NCBI RefSeq assembly: GCF_001641265.1
Contig: NW_020167537.1
Location: forward strand, 682,001-746,000
DNA length: 64,000 bases
Direction: 5' to 3'
DNA from: Pseudogymnoascus destructans
Lineage: Eukaryota > Ascomycota > Leotiomycetes > Thelebolales > Thelebolaceae
Made by a program: the position numbers and the translations under genes. The notes beneath the pieces were generated by a model that ran no database searches, was not told the origin of the DNA, and saw only the letters and a program-made list of their open reading frames with translations. Every line of letters begins with the position of its first letter. The stretch's first letter is position 1. This document shows positions 1 through 10,731 of the stretch, piece after piece.

Positions 1-700
1 GTCCAGCACAAATCCTCCCATATCAGCAAGAAAGCATGGGCCAACGTCCATCTAGCAAACCCGACATCACGGAATTTCTACAAAAATCACTAGTCGGAAA
101 TGGGAGAAAGTAGCTAAGGCGGGCTTGAGCTGAATCACGTGCAGGCACAGACCCGATTTGGGTAACAGGACATGTGATACTGAAATAAGCGAAACCCGCT
201 AGTGCAGAGAACCCAACTAGACAAGCGAGTGCCGGGATTATCCCCGGATTATCCCCGAAAAGGCACGCGAGGACCCGGCCGGTACGAAAATGTCAAGGAC
301 TAAGGAGTGAAGAAACGATCACGTGCACAGTTCACTAGCCGCCGTCGTGATTACCGTCGTGTCAGTTCTTTCCGAGGATGGAGTTGCAGTTGCGGATGGG
401 GGGAGACGGCGGAGATGAACCGAGGGGAAGTAGGAGGAGGAGGAGGGGCTAGTGTATTGGATTGTATATGCTGCTGTACAACTGAATGCACCGCACGGCC
501 TATCAAAACATCCGGCTCAATAACGACTCGCGTGCGGGTCATGTCATAGCACCGGCAGCGGCTGATGCTACTGTACTTGGCGCAAAACACAATGCCATGC
601 ATGTCCCAGCTGGCGAGAAAAACGTATGGAATATGTACGCCATTACTCGAGAAATCAATAAGTGATAAGAGACGAACGAGTTGGCAGGATCCCAGCAGGA
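1..700. other. Gene-free left edge
   Basis: I see no recognisable gene here. The short open frames on both strands are compositionally odd and match no family I know. CACGTG or TCACGTG words occur around 137 and 320, but nothing ties them to a gene. Confidence 0.5.
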
Positions 701-719
701 TCTAGCCTTCCTTGGAGCA

Positions 720-1195
720 AGGTCCAATCTCACGTCCGTACACATCCCTACACGTCCGTACCTGGTACACATCCTACACATCCCTACACGTCCGTACTCG
801 GTACACATCCTACCCTACACATCCCTACACATCCCTACACATCCCTACACATCCCTACACATCCCTACTCCCTACACATCCCTACACTCCCTACACATCC
901 CTACACTCCCTACGTACACATTCCTACACTCCCTACACATCCCTATACTACACATCCCTACACTCCCTACACATCCCTATACTACACATTCCTACACTCC
1001 CTACACATCCCTATACTACACATCCCTACACTCCCTACACATCCCTATACTACACATTCCTACACTCCCTACACATCCCTATACTACACATCCCTACACT
1101 CCCTACACATCCCTATACTACACATTCCTACACTCCCTACACATCCCTATACTACACATCCCTACACTCCCTACACATCCCTACACTCCCTACCG
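720..1195. repeat. CCTACACATC-type minisatellite with 34/68-bp higher-order structure
   Basis: The left part repeats short units such as CCTACACATC. From about 920 the unit is 34 bp (CCTACACTCC, then CTACACATCC, then CTATACTACACATY) and the last-but-one base alternates strictly T, C, T, C through about eight units, so the true period is a 68-bp dimer. All three forward frames stay open because the unit has no stop codon in any phase; the translations are Thr/Pro/His/Tyr/Ser repeats. I read this as a non-coding minisatellite. Confidence 0.9.
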
Positions 1196-1301
1196 CGCCT
1201 AGACGCATGGGGATAGTCGAGCATGGTTAGAGGGCGTTAGCACATATTCTCGGGTTTTTAGACTAACTGGAGAGTTTCAGCGAGCGTTTCAGCAACTGAA
1301 C

Positions 1302-1403
1302 TGACTAAACTGCACTAAACTGCACTAAACTGCACTGAATTGCACTAAACTGCACTAAACTGCACTAAACTGCACTAAACTGCACTAAATTGCACTAAAC
1401 TGC
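1302..1403. repeat. TGCACTAAAC 10-bp tandem repeat
   Basis: About ten copies of a 10-bp unit TGCACTAAAC, with single variants (GAAT and AAAT). It is followed by pyrimidine-rich spacer up to about 1770. No coding potential is seen. Confidence 0.9.
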
Positions 1404-1775
1404 CATCGCCGCCGCCCAACCAACGCCACTTACTGGCCCGTCCTACCAATCAACTCCTCCTCACTCCTCCTCGCTCCTCCTCACTCCTTCTCACTCCTTT
1501 TCCTCTACAAACTCTCTACAAAACTCCCTAACCATAATCACTCTCTAATCACCACCCAATCATCTCCTCCCCGCTTCTAAATCAAATAACTACAAATCAA
1601 CTAATCTACAAATCTACAACTAAACTACTTACCACCCCCCCATACCACCCGTAACTTACCACACGTACCATTCCCCTACCGCTCCTTCACCGCGACAGCC
1701 TGAACAATCCATCCCCCACTCACCTCACTCAGATGGGAGGTTTAAAAAAAAATCTCGTCCGACCGTGCCCCCCCC

Positions 1776-1966
1776 GTTTGGCACCGTTTGGCACCGTTCC
1801 CACCGTTTGGCACCGTTCCCACCGTTGGCACCGTTCCCCCCCCTTTTGGCACCGTTGGCACCGTTCCCCCGTTTGGCACACCGTTCCCCCGTTTGGTGCA
1901 CCGTTCCCCCGTTTGGCACACCGTTCCCCCCTTTTGGCACCGTTGGCACCGTTCCCCCCCGTTTGG
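1776..1966. repeat. GC-rich CCGTTTGGCACCGTTCCC array
   Basis: A degenerate array of GTTTGGCACCGTTCCC-like units with C-runs of variable length (3 to 8). The unit alternates TTTGGCACC with TTGGCACC, so every frame reads open in places. These readings look like by-products of the repeat rather than genes. Confidence 0.85.
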
Positions 1967-2656
1967 TGTTCTTGTCATTGCCGCTGCTACCGTCATCATC
2001 TCCCCATCTCTCCGCAAAGTCCCCCAGAAGTCCCTCCCAGGGCGGCCCATCCAATCCATATCATCATCGGTTTCGGCTTCGGCTGTACTCGTACTTTGGG
2101 TCAAGAATTTAACAGGGGACCCATGTACGTAGTTCCATCTCAACGCTGTCTTAAAAAAGTTGCGAGAAATAATAATATATACATAACATTACTCGGGTTT
2201 TTATTGGACTACTCTACTACATTTATTAATCCAAAGTACCACTACTCCTCGCCCGCCCAATCACATCCTCCACAACTCCAATCCCTCTTATCAGTTACCG
2301 ACCCTGCCATTCTCACTTGCCTCATCGAATCGATTTCGCCCCCGCATTGACGTCCAACCAGACCCCAGCCCGGCGATTCTATATAACAAACTTTCCAATA
2401 CAATACCACGGACGCCTGCCGCGTCTTCACCAAGCACTCCCGTCCGCCTATCTACCCGAGTCATCGCCATTTGACCGCCGCCTCCCCGTCACCCTCACCG
2501 TCACCCTCACCCTCACCGTCACCCTCACCGTCACCCTCACCCTCACCCTCACCGACGCCTCTCTCATGCTTCGTTAAGAGGTTCACTCTCCGTCGAGCGA
2601 CACATCCTCACTTCACCCTCACTCCATCCTCACTCCATCCTCACTCCACCATCACC
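1967..2656. other. Upstream region of the FYVE gene with CACCCTCACC repeats
   Basis: No gene is seen. Around 2488-2564 there is a hexanucleotide-based array (CACCGT and CACCCT units), and at 2605-2650 a CCTCACTCCAT array runs up to the FYVE gene start. This pyrimidine-rich tract probably forms its 5' UTR and core promoter. Confidence 0.6.
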
Positions 2657-3624
2657 ATGACGATCGCATTCCAGATGCCGGCTCCAGCCACCCACTACAA
2701 CCCTCACCCACCGCAATACCCATCACAACAGTTTTCCCTCTACAGCTCTCAGCCCGTCTCCCCCGCCTCCTCGAACCCAACAACACCGCAAGGCTCCTCC
2801 CCGACCTCCCCCAGACCGAGCACCCACCTCTCAGCGCACACCCGCCAACTCCGCCCCCCGAAGTCCCCCCTCTACGTCCCCGCCGTCCTTCGACCCTCCC
2901 AGCCCCCCCGCCGAAAGACGGGCACAGGAACCCTTACCCCGCCGAGCACCAACGACGGCCTCGACGCCCGCGCGCTCCTGCGCTCCGACTCCGATAACGG
3001 GAAATGGGGACTCGGGCGCCTCATGGACAGCGAGTGGCGCGGAAAACCGCTCGGTCGCGTGACTGATCTCCCCTCTCGGGATCACTGGAAGGTTAGTAGA
3101 ATTGCCCCCTCTCGGCAAATGTGAAGCCGAGGTGAAGTCGAGGCAGAAAGCTAACATGCATACCCTAGCCCGACGCCGATGCTACCGTCTGCGATGCCCT
3201 CTCGTGTACTCGCAGCTTCTCGTACTTCACAAGACGCCATCATTGTCGCCGCTGCGGCAACATTTTCTGCGACACCCACTCCCCCCACCTCGTCCCACTC
3301 GACCAAAACGCCTCCTTCCACCCCCTCGGCCACCGCAGCCGCGCCTGCGAGTTCTGCTGGAGCGAGTCCAAAGGCTGGGAAGTCTCGCGCAGCTCCCGCA
3401 CCGGCAGCTGCAACGGGAGCGACAGCATCCACGGCGGCGGCGGCGGGAGCGTCAGCGGGAGCGTCAGCGGGAGCGGGAGCGAGGATGGGAGCGAGGGCAT
3501 GCCAGCGACGCCGGTGATTAGCTGCAGAGGGAGCGGTGCGTTTGGTGCAACGGATGTGGGGAAGGCGATGCCGGAGAGCGTGTCGGCGAGTGTGCCGAGG
3601 GATTGGAATTGGAGCACGTTTTGA
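2657..3624 (+). CDS. FYVE zinc-finger protein
   Basis: Two exons, 2657-3091 and 3169-3624, give 296 residues. The intron has a GTTAGT donor, a CTAAC branch site and a CCTAG acceptor, and keeps phase 0. The first 145 residues are low-complexity Ser/Pro-rich and end in a conserved-looking RDHWK block. The FYVE domain starts at the exon junction: an early Cys pair (C-x4-C), then the signature RRHHCRRCG and NIFC, and a final CEFC pair. FYVE domains bind phosphatidylinositol 3-phosphate on endosomes, so a role in endosomal or vacuolar traffic is inferred. A Gly/Ser tract follows. The ATG was chosen because upstream in-frame sequence is only CACCCTCACC repeat. Splicing and domain are clear; the exact ortholog is not known to me. 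Confidence 0.85.
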
Positions 3625-4158
3625 AGTGCCGTGATGGGCGGATTTATGGATAGCACTCTTTTTATGCGGGGACCAGCAGATGGATCCAGTGGGTGATGAA
3701 GAGGCGATAAGAGCCCGATTCGAGGTGGAGGATGAGCTGGAATGCGGGAATATAGATGAGGCAAGCATGGGTCGATTCTGTCACGACCACCGACCACGGC
3801 TCCGGGTCTCCTCATGCCCAGCATCCGATGAGTCCCTTTGACGACCCCGACGACCCCGACGACCCCGACGACCCTGACGAACATCTAGTCACATCACGGG
3901 ACACAAGCACGATCTGCCGAGAACTATCACCGACATCGACCGATTCATAGCATCACACCAGCCGTTTAGCGTTGATTTTCGGGATTTACCTTCATTTTTT
4001 GTATTCCTCTTACCGCGTTGGCCAGCGTCTCACGAGACTTTTACTCAAGCGATATAGACAGTCCTAATTAGCGTTGAATTTGTGCATTTACAGACACCAT
4101 CTGCCAAACCTTGTTCTTCATCGTCCCTTCCCGTGGCAGTGATCTGTATCCCGAGAAA
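3625..4158. other. Convergent intergenic region with GACGACCCC repeat
   Basis: Lies between the 3' ends of the FYVE gene and the DUF2458 gene. At 3839-3881 there are about five copies of a 9-bp GACGACCCC unit. An open frame through the repeat would read Asp-Asp-Pro, but it has no homology and no gene context. Confidence 0.6.
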
Positions 4159-4970
4159 CTACGTAGCACACAAGTCCTCCAAAATACCCAACATCCGTCT
4201 CTGCATCCCCAATAGCTCCGACTCCGTTATCCCTCCCCCTACACCCCCATCGTACCTAATCAACTCTGGTCTTGTCCCGAAAAACGGTACGCCGAGCCTA
4301 TGAAGTTTTCCACCCATCTCGCCCACCATTTGGCATTGTGCACGGTATACCTTCCCATCAAACGCTCGTAGCTCCTCTGCTCCGTCAGACGCCCGAGTCT
4401 CTGTTACTTGTCCTCCGACTGCGCGCCTGGTGACCTATTAGCTGTGCCCACATCAAATGTCCGCTGGGGGTGGGAACGTACAACACCTCATCTACCTTCC
4501 TCTGCCCAACCTTCCTCGCCTCAATCTTCATCGCCAACTCCCGACGGCCAGCACACCACTGTGTTTCATGCTCGTGTTGCGTTTGTATCAGCTGTACCTC
4601 TCGTCAGCGCCCATCCCAAGTGGTGAGTCCCATCGAATCCCATCCCATAGCATCCAACCCAGAGTACAGTACGCACCTTCCGAATCTCCCCCACAACCCT
4701 CTCATTACTAGCCACACTCCACATCACACACCTCAACGCAGTCGGCCAATCCGTAATCTTCGACGCATCCTGTGCCGGCGCCGCTGCAGCAGGTGGTGGT
4801 TGTGGTGGTGACGGGACCTCAACATGCGGACGAGGCTGAGGGATCGGCGCGGAGAAGTGGTAGGGGTTTGAAGGGTTTGAGGGGGTTTGCTGGTCGCCTT
4901 GCTGAGATTGTGGTGCGAGTGCAGAGAGGGTACGCAGGATATCTGCAAGATTCGGCGGCGGGTTGGCCAT
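4159..4970 (-). CDS. DUF2458 family protein
   Basis: Three exons on the minus strand (4677-4970, 4482-4591, 4159-4426) encode 223 residues. Exon 1 opens with MANPPPNLADILRTLSALAP, a start I recognise from a small fungal family usually annotated DUF2458. A Pro/Ala-rich linker is followed by a helical charged middle (EHETQW, then RRELAMKIEARK) and a C-terminal block LGVPFFGTRPELI and LGMQRRMLGILEDL. The two introns are 85 and 55 nt; intron 2 has CTAAT before CACCAG. The splice model restores the AVGG block after DEVL. The function is not known to me. It is divergent with the COX14-like gene (262 bp between start codons). Confidence 0.8.
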
Positions 4971-5232
4971 TTCGTCAATGACCGTTCCATTCGTCCCAAG
5001 AATCCAAATCGTAGACCAATGGTTCTACTCCCCATGCCTCTCGCAGCCGGAGAAACAATCCGCAGCCTCACTACCAAAACCTCACATCCAAGGCACCCAC
5101 CACCCACACCCAGACGCTAGCCCCAGACAGCTTCGAAAATATCTCCGGGACGTCCCAATTAATACCCTCCTCCAACCTCACGCGCGGTTCACCTGGCACT
5201 CCCACGTCACAACACACAACAAACCCATAACA

Positions 5233-6205
5233 ATGGCACGCTCCCCAGCCGACGCCACGCGCTTCACCTCCACCACCCCCCACGCCACGAAGCCCTTTTA
5301 CCCGACCTCCTCGAACCCGGGCCCATCCACTCTCCCATCGAATGAAGCCGCCGCCGCACCGGCGGGCGAGACGCCGCAGCAGAAGGTGAGGCGGCTGAGG
5401 GAGGCGGCGAATCGGGCGAGGGAGGGACGGCTGACGGGGTTTGATCGCGTGGTCATGACGGGGAGGGTGTGGGCGGATCGGGCGCATAGGGTTACGGCGT
5501 TGGGGTTGATTGGGGTTACTTGTGAGTACTCCCTACTTTTCCATTCCCTTTCCCTTTTCGGGGAGGAGAGGGGGGGGGGGGATTCCTTCTACGATTATGG
5601 CGGAGATAGGAGGGGGTGTGGGGTTGGGATTGGGAAGTATAGAGGGACAAATGGCTAACTGACTCCCAACAGGCATCGCGGGCGCAGTAACAGTCTACGC
5701 CCTAGGAGACATGATGATCTACAACCGCCGCCGCCGCCGCGAATACTTCGCGGAGCAAAAAGCCATCAACGAAGCAGCCACCCAAGACGCCGCCGTGGCC
5801 CTGCGCAGCGGCACCGCCACAGCCGAACAACTCAAGCTCCTCGAGCAGCAGCGCGGCCAGGCCGCCGTGGCGGCTGAGATGAGACAGAAGGCGCAGGAGA
5901 TGCGGGAAGCCAGGGCGAATGCCGCGGCTGCACCGGTGGCAGCGGAGAAGGGGGAGGGAAAGGGGATAATGGCGTCCGCGACGGGGTGGTTGTTTAAGGG
6001 GCTGAAGACGGAGGATAGGCCGGAGGTGGGGTATGGGAATGCGGTTGGTGAGAGGGGGGTGGCGAGGGCGGTGGAGGCGAGGAGGGCGGAGGTGGCTGCG
6101 ACGGAGAGGGAGAGGGAAGCGAATGGGGGACCGCTGGATAGGTTGGGGACGGAGGAGGAGGAGGAGGGGAAGGGTGGTTGGACGAGTTTCATGACGCGGA
6201 AGTAG
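5233..6205 (+). CDS. COX14-like mitochondrial assembly protein
   Basis: Exons 5233-5521 and 5673-6205 encode 273 residues; the intron runs from GTGAGT to CCCAACAG in phase 1 and splits a Cys codon. The N-terminus (MARSPADATRFTSTTPHA) and the block around the single membrane span resemble fungal proteins with the cytochrome-oxidase assembly (COX14) domain: GRVWADRAHRVTALGLIGVT, then AGAVTVYALG and a basic YNRRRRREY stretch. In yeast Cox14 sits in the mitochondrial inner membrane and couples Cox1 translation to assembly. The C-terminal half is a long Ala/Glu/Arg-rich helical tail, longer than in yeast. Role by family; location inferred. Confidence 0.7.
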
Positions 6206-6723
6206 GGGGGTGATGTGAGATGTGTTTGTTAGTTTGTGTATAACTATGTGTATATCGTGGGGTGTAAGATAGAGCATGTAGCGGCGTATATGGTGGTATT
6301 AGGGCCAGAAAAATAGAATCCCCGCCCGAACCTTATGGAAAGGAAGTTCCTCTGAGGAAACTTGGTATATATTGTCTCGTTTGAATTTCTCCCAAAAACA
6401 TCTTTGTCTCTCCTGAACTGCCCTAAACGAAACTGGTATGTCGTTTATTCTCGCGCGGTATCGCTCTTACTACTGCCCACGCACGTTGATTCGAACTTTC
6501 TTCAAAGAAGCTGGTATCTCGTGTCTCGTCCAAACTCTCAAAGAAACCGGCATCTGCGGCCTCGTCCGAAATTCCTCAAACCTGACATCTCCCAGCCCGT
6601 CCCAACATCCCCCAATCAAAACCTGGCATCCCCCAGCCCGTCCCAACATCCCCCAATCAAAACCTGGCATATCTCATCCCACCTCTCACCCCCTCCCCCC
6701 TTCCTCCAACTGCAACCCAACCT
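6206..6723. other. Convergent intergenic region with short direct repeats
   Basis: Between the COX14-like gene and the 3' end of the GTPase gene. Around 6590-6670 a unit of about 39 bp (CCCAGCCCGTCCCAACATCC, then CCCAATCAAAACCTGGCAT) is present twice with a third partial copy. No gene is seen. Confidence 0.6.
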
Positions 6724-7484
6724 CTACCTCAACACCCCCGGCCTCGCCTCCTTATTCCACACCACCCGACTCCTCACCCACTCGACCGCCTCCTTCACCC
6801 CCGCCCCCGTCAACGCACTGCACGGCAACACCCTACTATCCCTAATCCCCGCCCCCCTCGCCCCCTCAAACACCCTCTTCACAAGCCCCTCCTTAATCCG
6901 CACCACCTCCACGCAATCCTCCCTATCCTGCTTATTCGCCAACACCAGCAGCGGGACTCCACTCGTGTCTTGGTGCGCCAGCACTGATTCCAGGACGGCC
7001 CTGCACTCTGCCAACCTCCCGTCTTCCTCCCCCCCGGCACTAGTCCCGCCAATATCCGCCCCATCCAAACCGCCCTCGACGCCGGATCCGATGTCGGTGG
7101 AATCGACGAGGAAAATGATGGCGTGGCAAGAGGCGTAGTAGGACTGCCACAGCCGCCGCAAGCTCTCCTGCCCCCCGATGTCCCATACTTTGAGATACAT
7201 GTCCGGCAGGTCGATGGTAGCGACGTTTTGGCCGACGGTGGGGACGGTTTTGGTGGCGGGCGCGGGGCGGGAGGGGTGGTAGTGGGATTTGATTTGGGAG
7301 AGGAGGGTGGTTTTGCCGGCGTTGTCGAGGCCGAGGAGGAGGATGGAGAATTCTGGGGGGGGGGGGGGAGGTTGGGTTATCTGGTGCAAGAGGTGGTTGT
7401 GTGGGGAGAGGGGATGGAGGGGTAGAGGGGCGTACCTTCTTTGCTGGTGACGTGCAGGTAAACGGACTTTGCTAGGTGATACAT
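6724..7484 (-). CDS. ARL3: ARF-like small GTPase, ARL3/ARFRP1 type
   Basis: Exon 1 is 7436-7484 and exon 2 is 6724-7352, giving 225 residues. It starts MYHLAKSVYLHVTSKE, and the splice then gives EFSILLLGLDNAGKTTLL. Motifs seen: G1 GLDNAGKT, G3 DIGGQE, G4 NKQD, G5 SAL. There is no Gly-2 for myristoylation, as in yeast Arl3 and human ARFRP1, which are N-acetylated and act at the trans-Golgi. An insertion of about 20 residues after the VDST block is common in filamentous fungi as I remember the family. The 83-nt intron ends in an unusually long C-run directly before its AG. Divergent with the elongase gene across 1.5 kb of repeats. Confidence 0.9.
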
Positions 7485-7590
7485 GACTTGGCGGGTGGGG
7501 GCATTGAAGCGCGGGAGGTCAGGTCGAGAGATGACAAGGTGCTGCAGCTGTGTACTGTATCGTCAAGCAGATAGCGAGTGTATTTGGATG

Positions 7591-7714
7591 TGGTGATGCG
7601 GTGAGTGGTGATGTGGTGATGTGGTGAGTGGTGATGTGGTGATGTGGTGATGTGGTGATGTGGTGATGTGGTGATGTGGTGATGTGGTGATGTGGTGATG
7701 TGGTGATGTGGTGT
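7591..7714. repeat. GATGTGGTG 9-bp tandem repeat
   Basis: About twelve copies of a 9-bp GATGTGGTG unit, some variant, upstream of the ARL3-like gene. The open frames across it read His/Thr/Ser repeats and are not credible genes. Confidence 0.85.
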
Positions 7715-7865
7715 TGTCAGGTTGTTTGGCGCAGTCGAGATAGTTGTAATGGTACCTACCCCTGCGCAAGGCTGAGACGCCATGCGCAAGGCTGAGACGA
7801 TGTGTAAGGGCTGAGAGTGGGGTGGCGTCAGGTGACAGGTCAGTTTCGAGGCTGTAGGGGATGAT

Positions 7866-8074
7866 GGATGGTGGTATGAAGTCACGTGGATGGATGGGAT
7901 GGATGGTGGTATGAAGTCACGTGGATAGATGGGATGGATGGTGGTATGAAGTCACGTGGATGGATGGGATGGATGGTGGTATGAAGTCACGTGGATGGAT
8001 GGGATGGATGTGGTATGAAAGTCACGTGGGTGGTGGATGGATCCGGTGATGGCAGAACTTCCTTCCTTCACGTG
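7866..8074. promoter_or_regulatory. 35-bp tandem array of CACGTG boxes
   Basis: CACGTG occurs at 7883, 7918, 7953, 7988 and 8023, spaced exactly 35 bp, each inside a repeat that reads roughly TATGAAGTCACGTGGATGG plus GATGG filler. A sixth CACGTG lies at 8069 outside the array. CACGTG is the palindromic core bound by bHLH factors such as Cbf1, Pho4 and SREBP types. The array lies between two divergent genes, ARL3-like and elongase. Whether it is a real enhancer or a minisatellite that happens to contain the box cannot be told from sequence. Confidence 0.6.
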
Positions 8075-8257
8075 CAAACCAAAAAGCGTCTCCCTCGTCT
8101 CTCTCTCAACCAGAAAATGTGTTGGTGCCACCCACGGCGGAGCGGAGCGGGATCTGCTTTTGTTGGGAAGCGATGGGATTATATTGAGATGTTGAGATAT
8201 TGATTGATATCGACATCTACGATACACGAGTGTATTGAATTATGAGAGGAGATGACC

Positions 8258-8322
8258 CTCGATATCTCGATATCTCAATATCTCAATATCTCAACATCTC
8301 AATATCGAGGTATGTCAATATC
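8258..8322. repeat. TATCTCAATA repeats
   Basis: A short array of ATATCTCA/ATATCTCG units between the E-box array and the elongase gene. AT-rich and non-coding. Confidence 0.8.
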
Positions 8323-8999
8323 TCCCACATACCGAGGTTGCTGTAAGGCGACATTTCCCACATTTCTGACCTGGATATTCCTGCTTTCCTACCCAACTCA
8401 CCGCCGACACTCTTCCCTCCTCAACAAAAAAACAGAAAGAGCCATATACAGCCATATACAACAACCAAACACCACACAATTGTACCGTCTTGTACTATCT
8501 TGTACCCTCACTACTGTTTTCATACCTGCTGAGACAAGGAAGGTCTCACTTGCAATTGCGCCTCTTAACAATCCCCCGTCGCTTCGCCGAGGCTCAATTC
8601 TTCTCATCCACCCTCTAAAACATACGTAGGTCTAGTACGCCGACCATATATCTTCCTATATTCTTCTTCCCTATCTTCATCTTCATCTTCATCTTCATTC
8701 TTCATTCTTCATTCTTCATTCTTCATTCTTCATTCTTCATTCTCCACACTTCCTCAATTCCAACCTGAAGTATCACCCTCCTCCCATCTCTCCTTCTCTC
8801 CTCTCCTCTCCTCTCCTCTCCTCCTCTCCTCCTCTCCTCCTCTCCTCCCCTCCTCCCCTCCTCCCCTCCTCCTCTCCTCTCCTCTCCTCGCATTCGCGTC
8901 CAACCTACACAGACCTCGACCCATCCTCCCGGGTTGATCGAGGCCCCGTTCGAACCACCTCCTACCCTCACCGACCAAAACACCAGATCAACCGCCGCC
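8323..8999. other. Elongase upstream region with TTCATTC and CTCCTCTC tracts
   Basis: Pyrimidine-rich promoter or 5' UTR. TTCATC and TTCATTC units run at 8679-8742, and CTCCTCTC units at about 8794-8890. The frame that carries the elongase body stays open back to about 8630 but has no ATG, which matters for the frameshift described for that gene. Confidence 0.7.
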
Positions 9000-10240
9000 A
9001 TGTCCCCAAACATCTACTTCAGCTTCCCCTCCAACGCCCTCATCCAATTCCCCCCCTCCTCCGACCCCTCCACCCTTCCCCCTCCCCCGCGGGCACCGCC
9101 TCCTTCGCCCCCCCCTTCACCATCCCCGCCAGCATCTACAACTCCGCCTACGACGCCCGCGTCCCCCTAACCATCGCCTCCGTCTACGCCGTCACCGTCG
9201 TGACCCTCAACAAGGTCAACGCCGCGCGCGGCAACAAGCCATGGGCCATCTCCAAGACCGCCGCCTTCCGCTGGCTCGTCGTCCTCCACAACGTCCTCCT
9301 GGCCCTCTACTCCGCCTGGACCTTCGTGGGGATGTACAAGGGCCTCTCGCGCACCATTCCCTCCGTCTACGGCCCCGACGGCGTCATCGGCGTCGTCGAC
9401 TCGCTGTGTAAGCTGCACGGCCCCGCCGGCACGGAGAACGCTATCGCCTACTCGCCTGGCACGTCGTCGTGGCAGGATGCCCCTGGTCTTGAGGGCGGCA
9501 GGCTGTGGAATGAGGGATTGGCGTTTTATGGATACTTCTTCTACCTGTCCAAGTTCTACGAGGTCGTTGATACGGCTATCATTCTCGCCAAGGGGAAGCG
9601 CAGTTCTACGCTCCAGACTTACCACCACGCCGGCGCTATGCTCTGCATGTGGGCTGGGATGCGCTTCATGACTCCCGCTATCTGGATGTTCTGCTTCTTC
9701 AACTCCGGCGTCCACGCCCTGATGGTACGTCCCCCTTATCCCCCCCCGCACAATCTTTTATTCCTGGCTAGACCAAGCTAATACCCCGCACAGTACACAT
9801 ACTACACCATAACCTCCTTCTCCGTCCGCGTCCCCAAGGCCATCAAGCAAACCCTCACCACCCTCCAAATCTCCCAATTCATAATCGGCGTCTACTACGC
9901 CGCCGCACACTCCTTTGTCTCCTACGACATCCCCGCCTCCTCCACCTCCGCCAGCTCGCCCTCCGCATTCCCCGCACCCTCACCAAACCGCAAGGTCCTC
10001 TACGCCGGACCTGCTGGAGCGGCGGACCAGAAGTACGAGACGGTCAGCTGTATCAACACCAGCGGCCAGACGTTCGCGGTGTGGTTGAATGTGTTTTACC
10101 TGGGCCCGCTGATGTATCTGTTCATGCGCTTCTTTTATCGCTCGTATATCCGTCGCGCGTCGCCGAGGGTTGCCGGGGGAAAGGGGGCCGCTGCTGCGGC
10201 GGCGGTGGTGGGGGCTGGGAAGGGGGGTAAGAGGGTGTAA
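9000..10240 (+). CDS. Fatty-acid elongase (ELO family), apparent -1 frameshift near 9086
   Basis: Exons about 9000-9724 and 9794-10240, about 390 residues if the frame is continuous. The body has ELO hallmarks: a KFYEVVDT motif, a catalytic box read as QTYHH in place of the commoner HxxHH (a Q variant I associate with PUFA-type elongases), NSGVHALM at the splice, then TYYTITSF, and several hydrophobic spans. ELO enzymes perform the condensing step of very-long-chain fatty-acid synthesis in the ER membrane. The start MSPNIYFSFPSNALIQFPP is in a different frame from PAGTASFAPPFTIP onward; one base too few in the C-runs at 9076-9088 explains it. No upstream ATG exists in the body frame. Sequencing error or true mutation remain open. 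C-terminal Gly/Ala/Lys tail. Confidence 0.8.
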
Positions 10241-10731
10241 GAACGCGAAGATGAGGAATGATGGTTTGAAGGTTGAGATGGGTGGTGCTTCTGAGGGTGC
10301 AGCCGGGAGATTGGGAAGCGAGGTTGAGAAGCTAAGGGGTTGCTCGAGATTGAATGCACCTCCGTCGCGGAGCGGATAGACCGGCTCGTGCAGGATGGAA
10401 GACCGCCACGGTGGGAGCGGAGGAGGACACGGGGAGTCGGAGCATGGCATTGCAGGCGTTATTCCGGGTCAACAAAAACTGATCATGTGTGGAACGGTAG
10501 AGGTGAACTGCAGGTAGAAATCTACAGCACACACAGACAAACAACGATGCTTGGTATAGTTGAATCCCTTCGTTTTAATGTCTACTTCTATTGATGACGT
10601 CGTGACCCTGCCTGTCCTGCCCTGCCTGTCCTGTTGATATACTGTACAATACCATATGTGCGTCCATCCTCGAACGACACGCCTATGACACTGCTGAAGC
10701 TCCCCCCGCGCTCACGAAGCTCCCCCCGCGC
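10241..10731. other. Convergent 3' intergenic region
   Basis: Between the elongase stop and the stop of the MIF-like gene. A 20-bp direct repeat (GAAGCTCCCCCCGCGCTCAC) lies at 10696-10715 and again at 10716-10735, the second copy spanning the MIF-like stop codon. No gene is seen. Confidence 0.6.

Noticed and set aside
662..1230. Three overlapping plus-strand open frames of 170-185 codons.
   Set aside because: They only translate a stop-free minisatellite in all three phases; no start context, homology or codon bias.
1725..2143. Long frames on both strands through the CCGTTTGGCACC array.
   Set aside because: Repeat artefacts with Gly/Asn/Pro/His runs and variable C-tracts.
7472..7885. Minus-strand frame rich in His/Thr/Ser.
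   Set aside because: Translation of the GATGTGGTG repeat.
7866..8040. Regular 35-bp repeats that could suggest a CRISPR array.
   Set aside because: The units are contiguous with no unique spacers, and the genome is eukaryotic.
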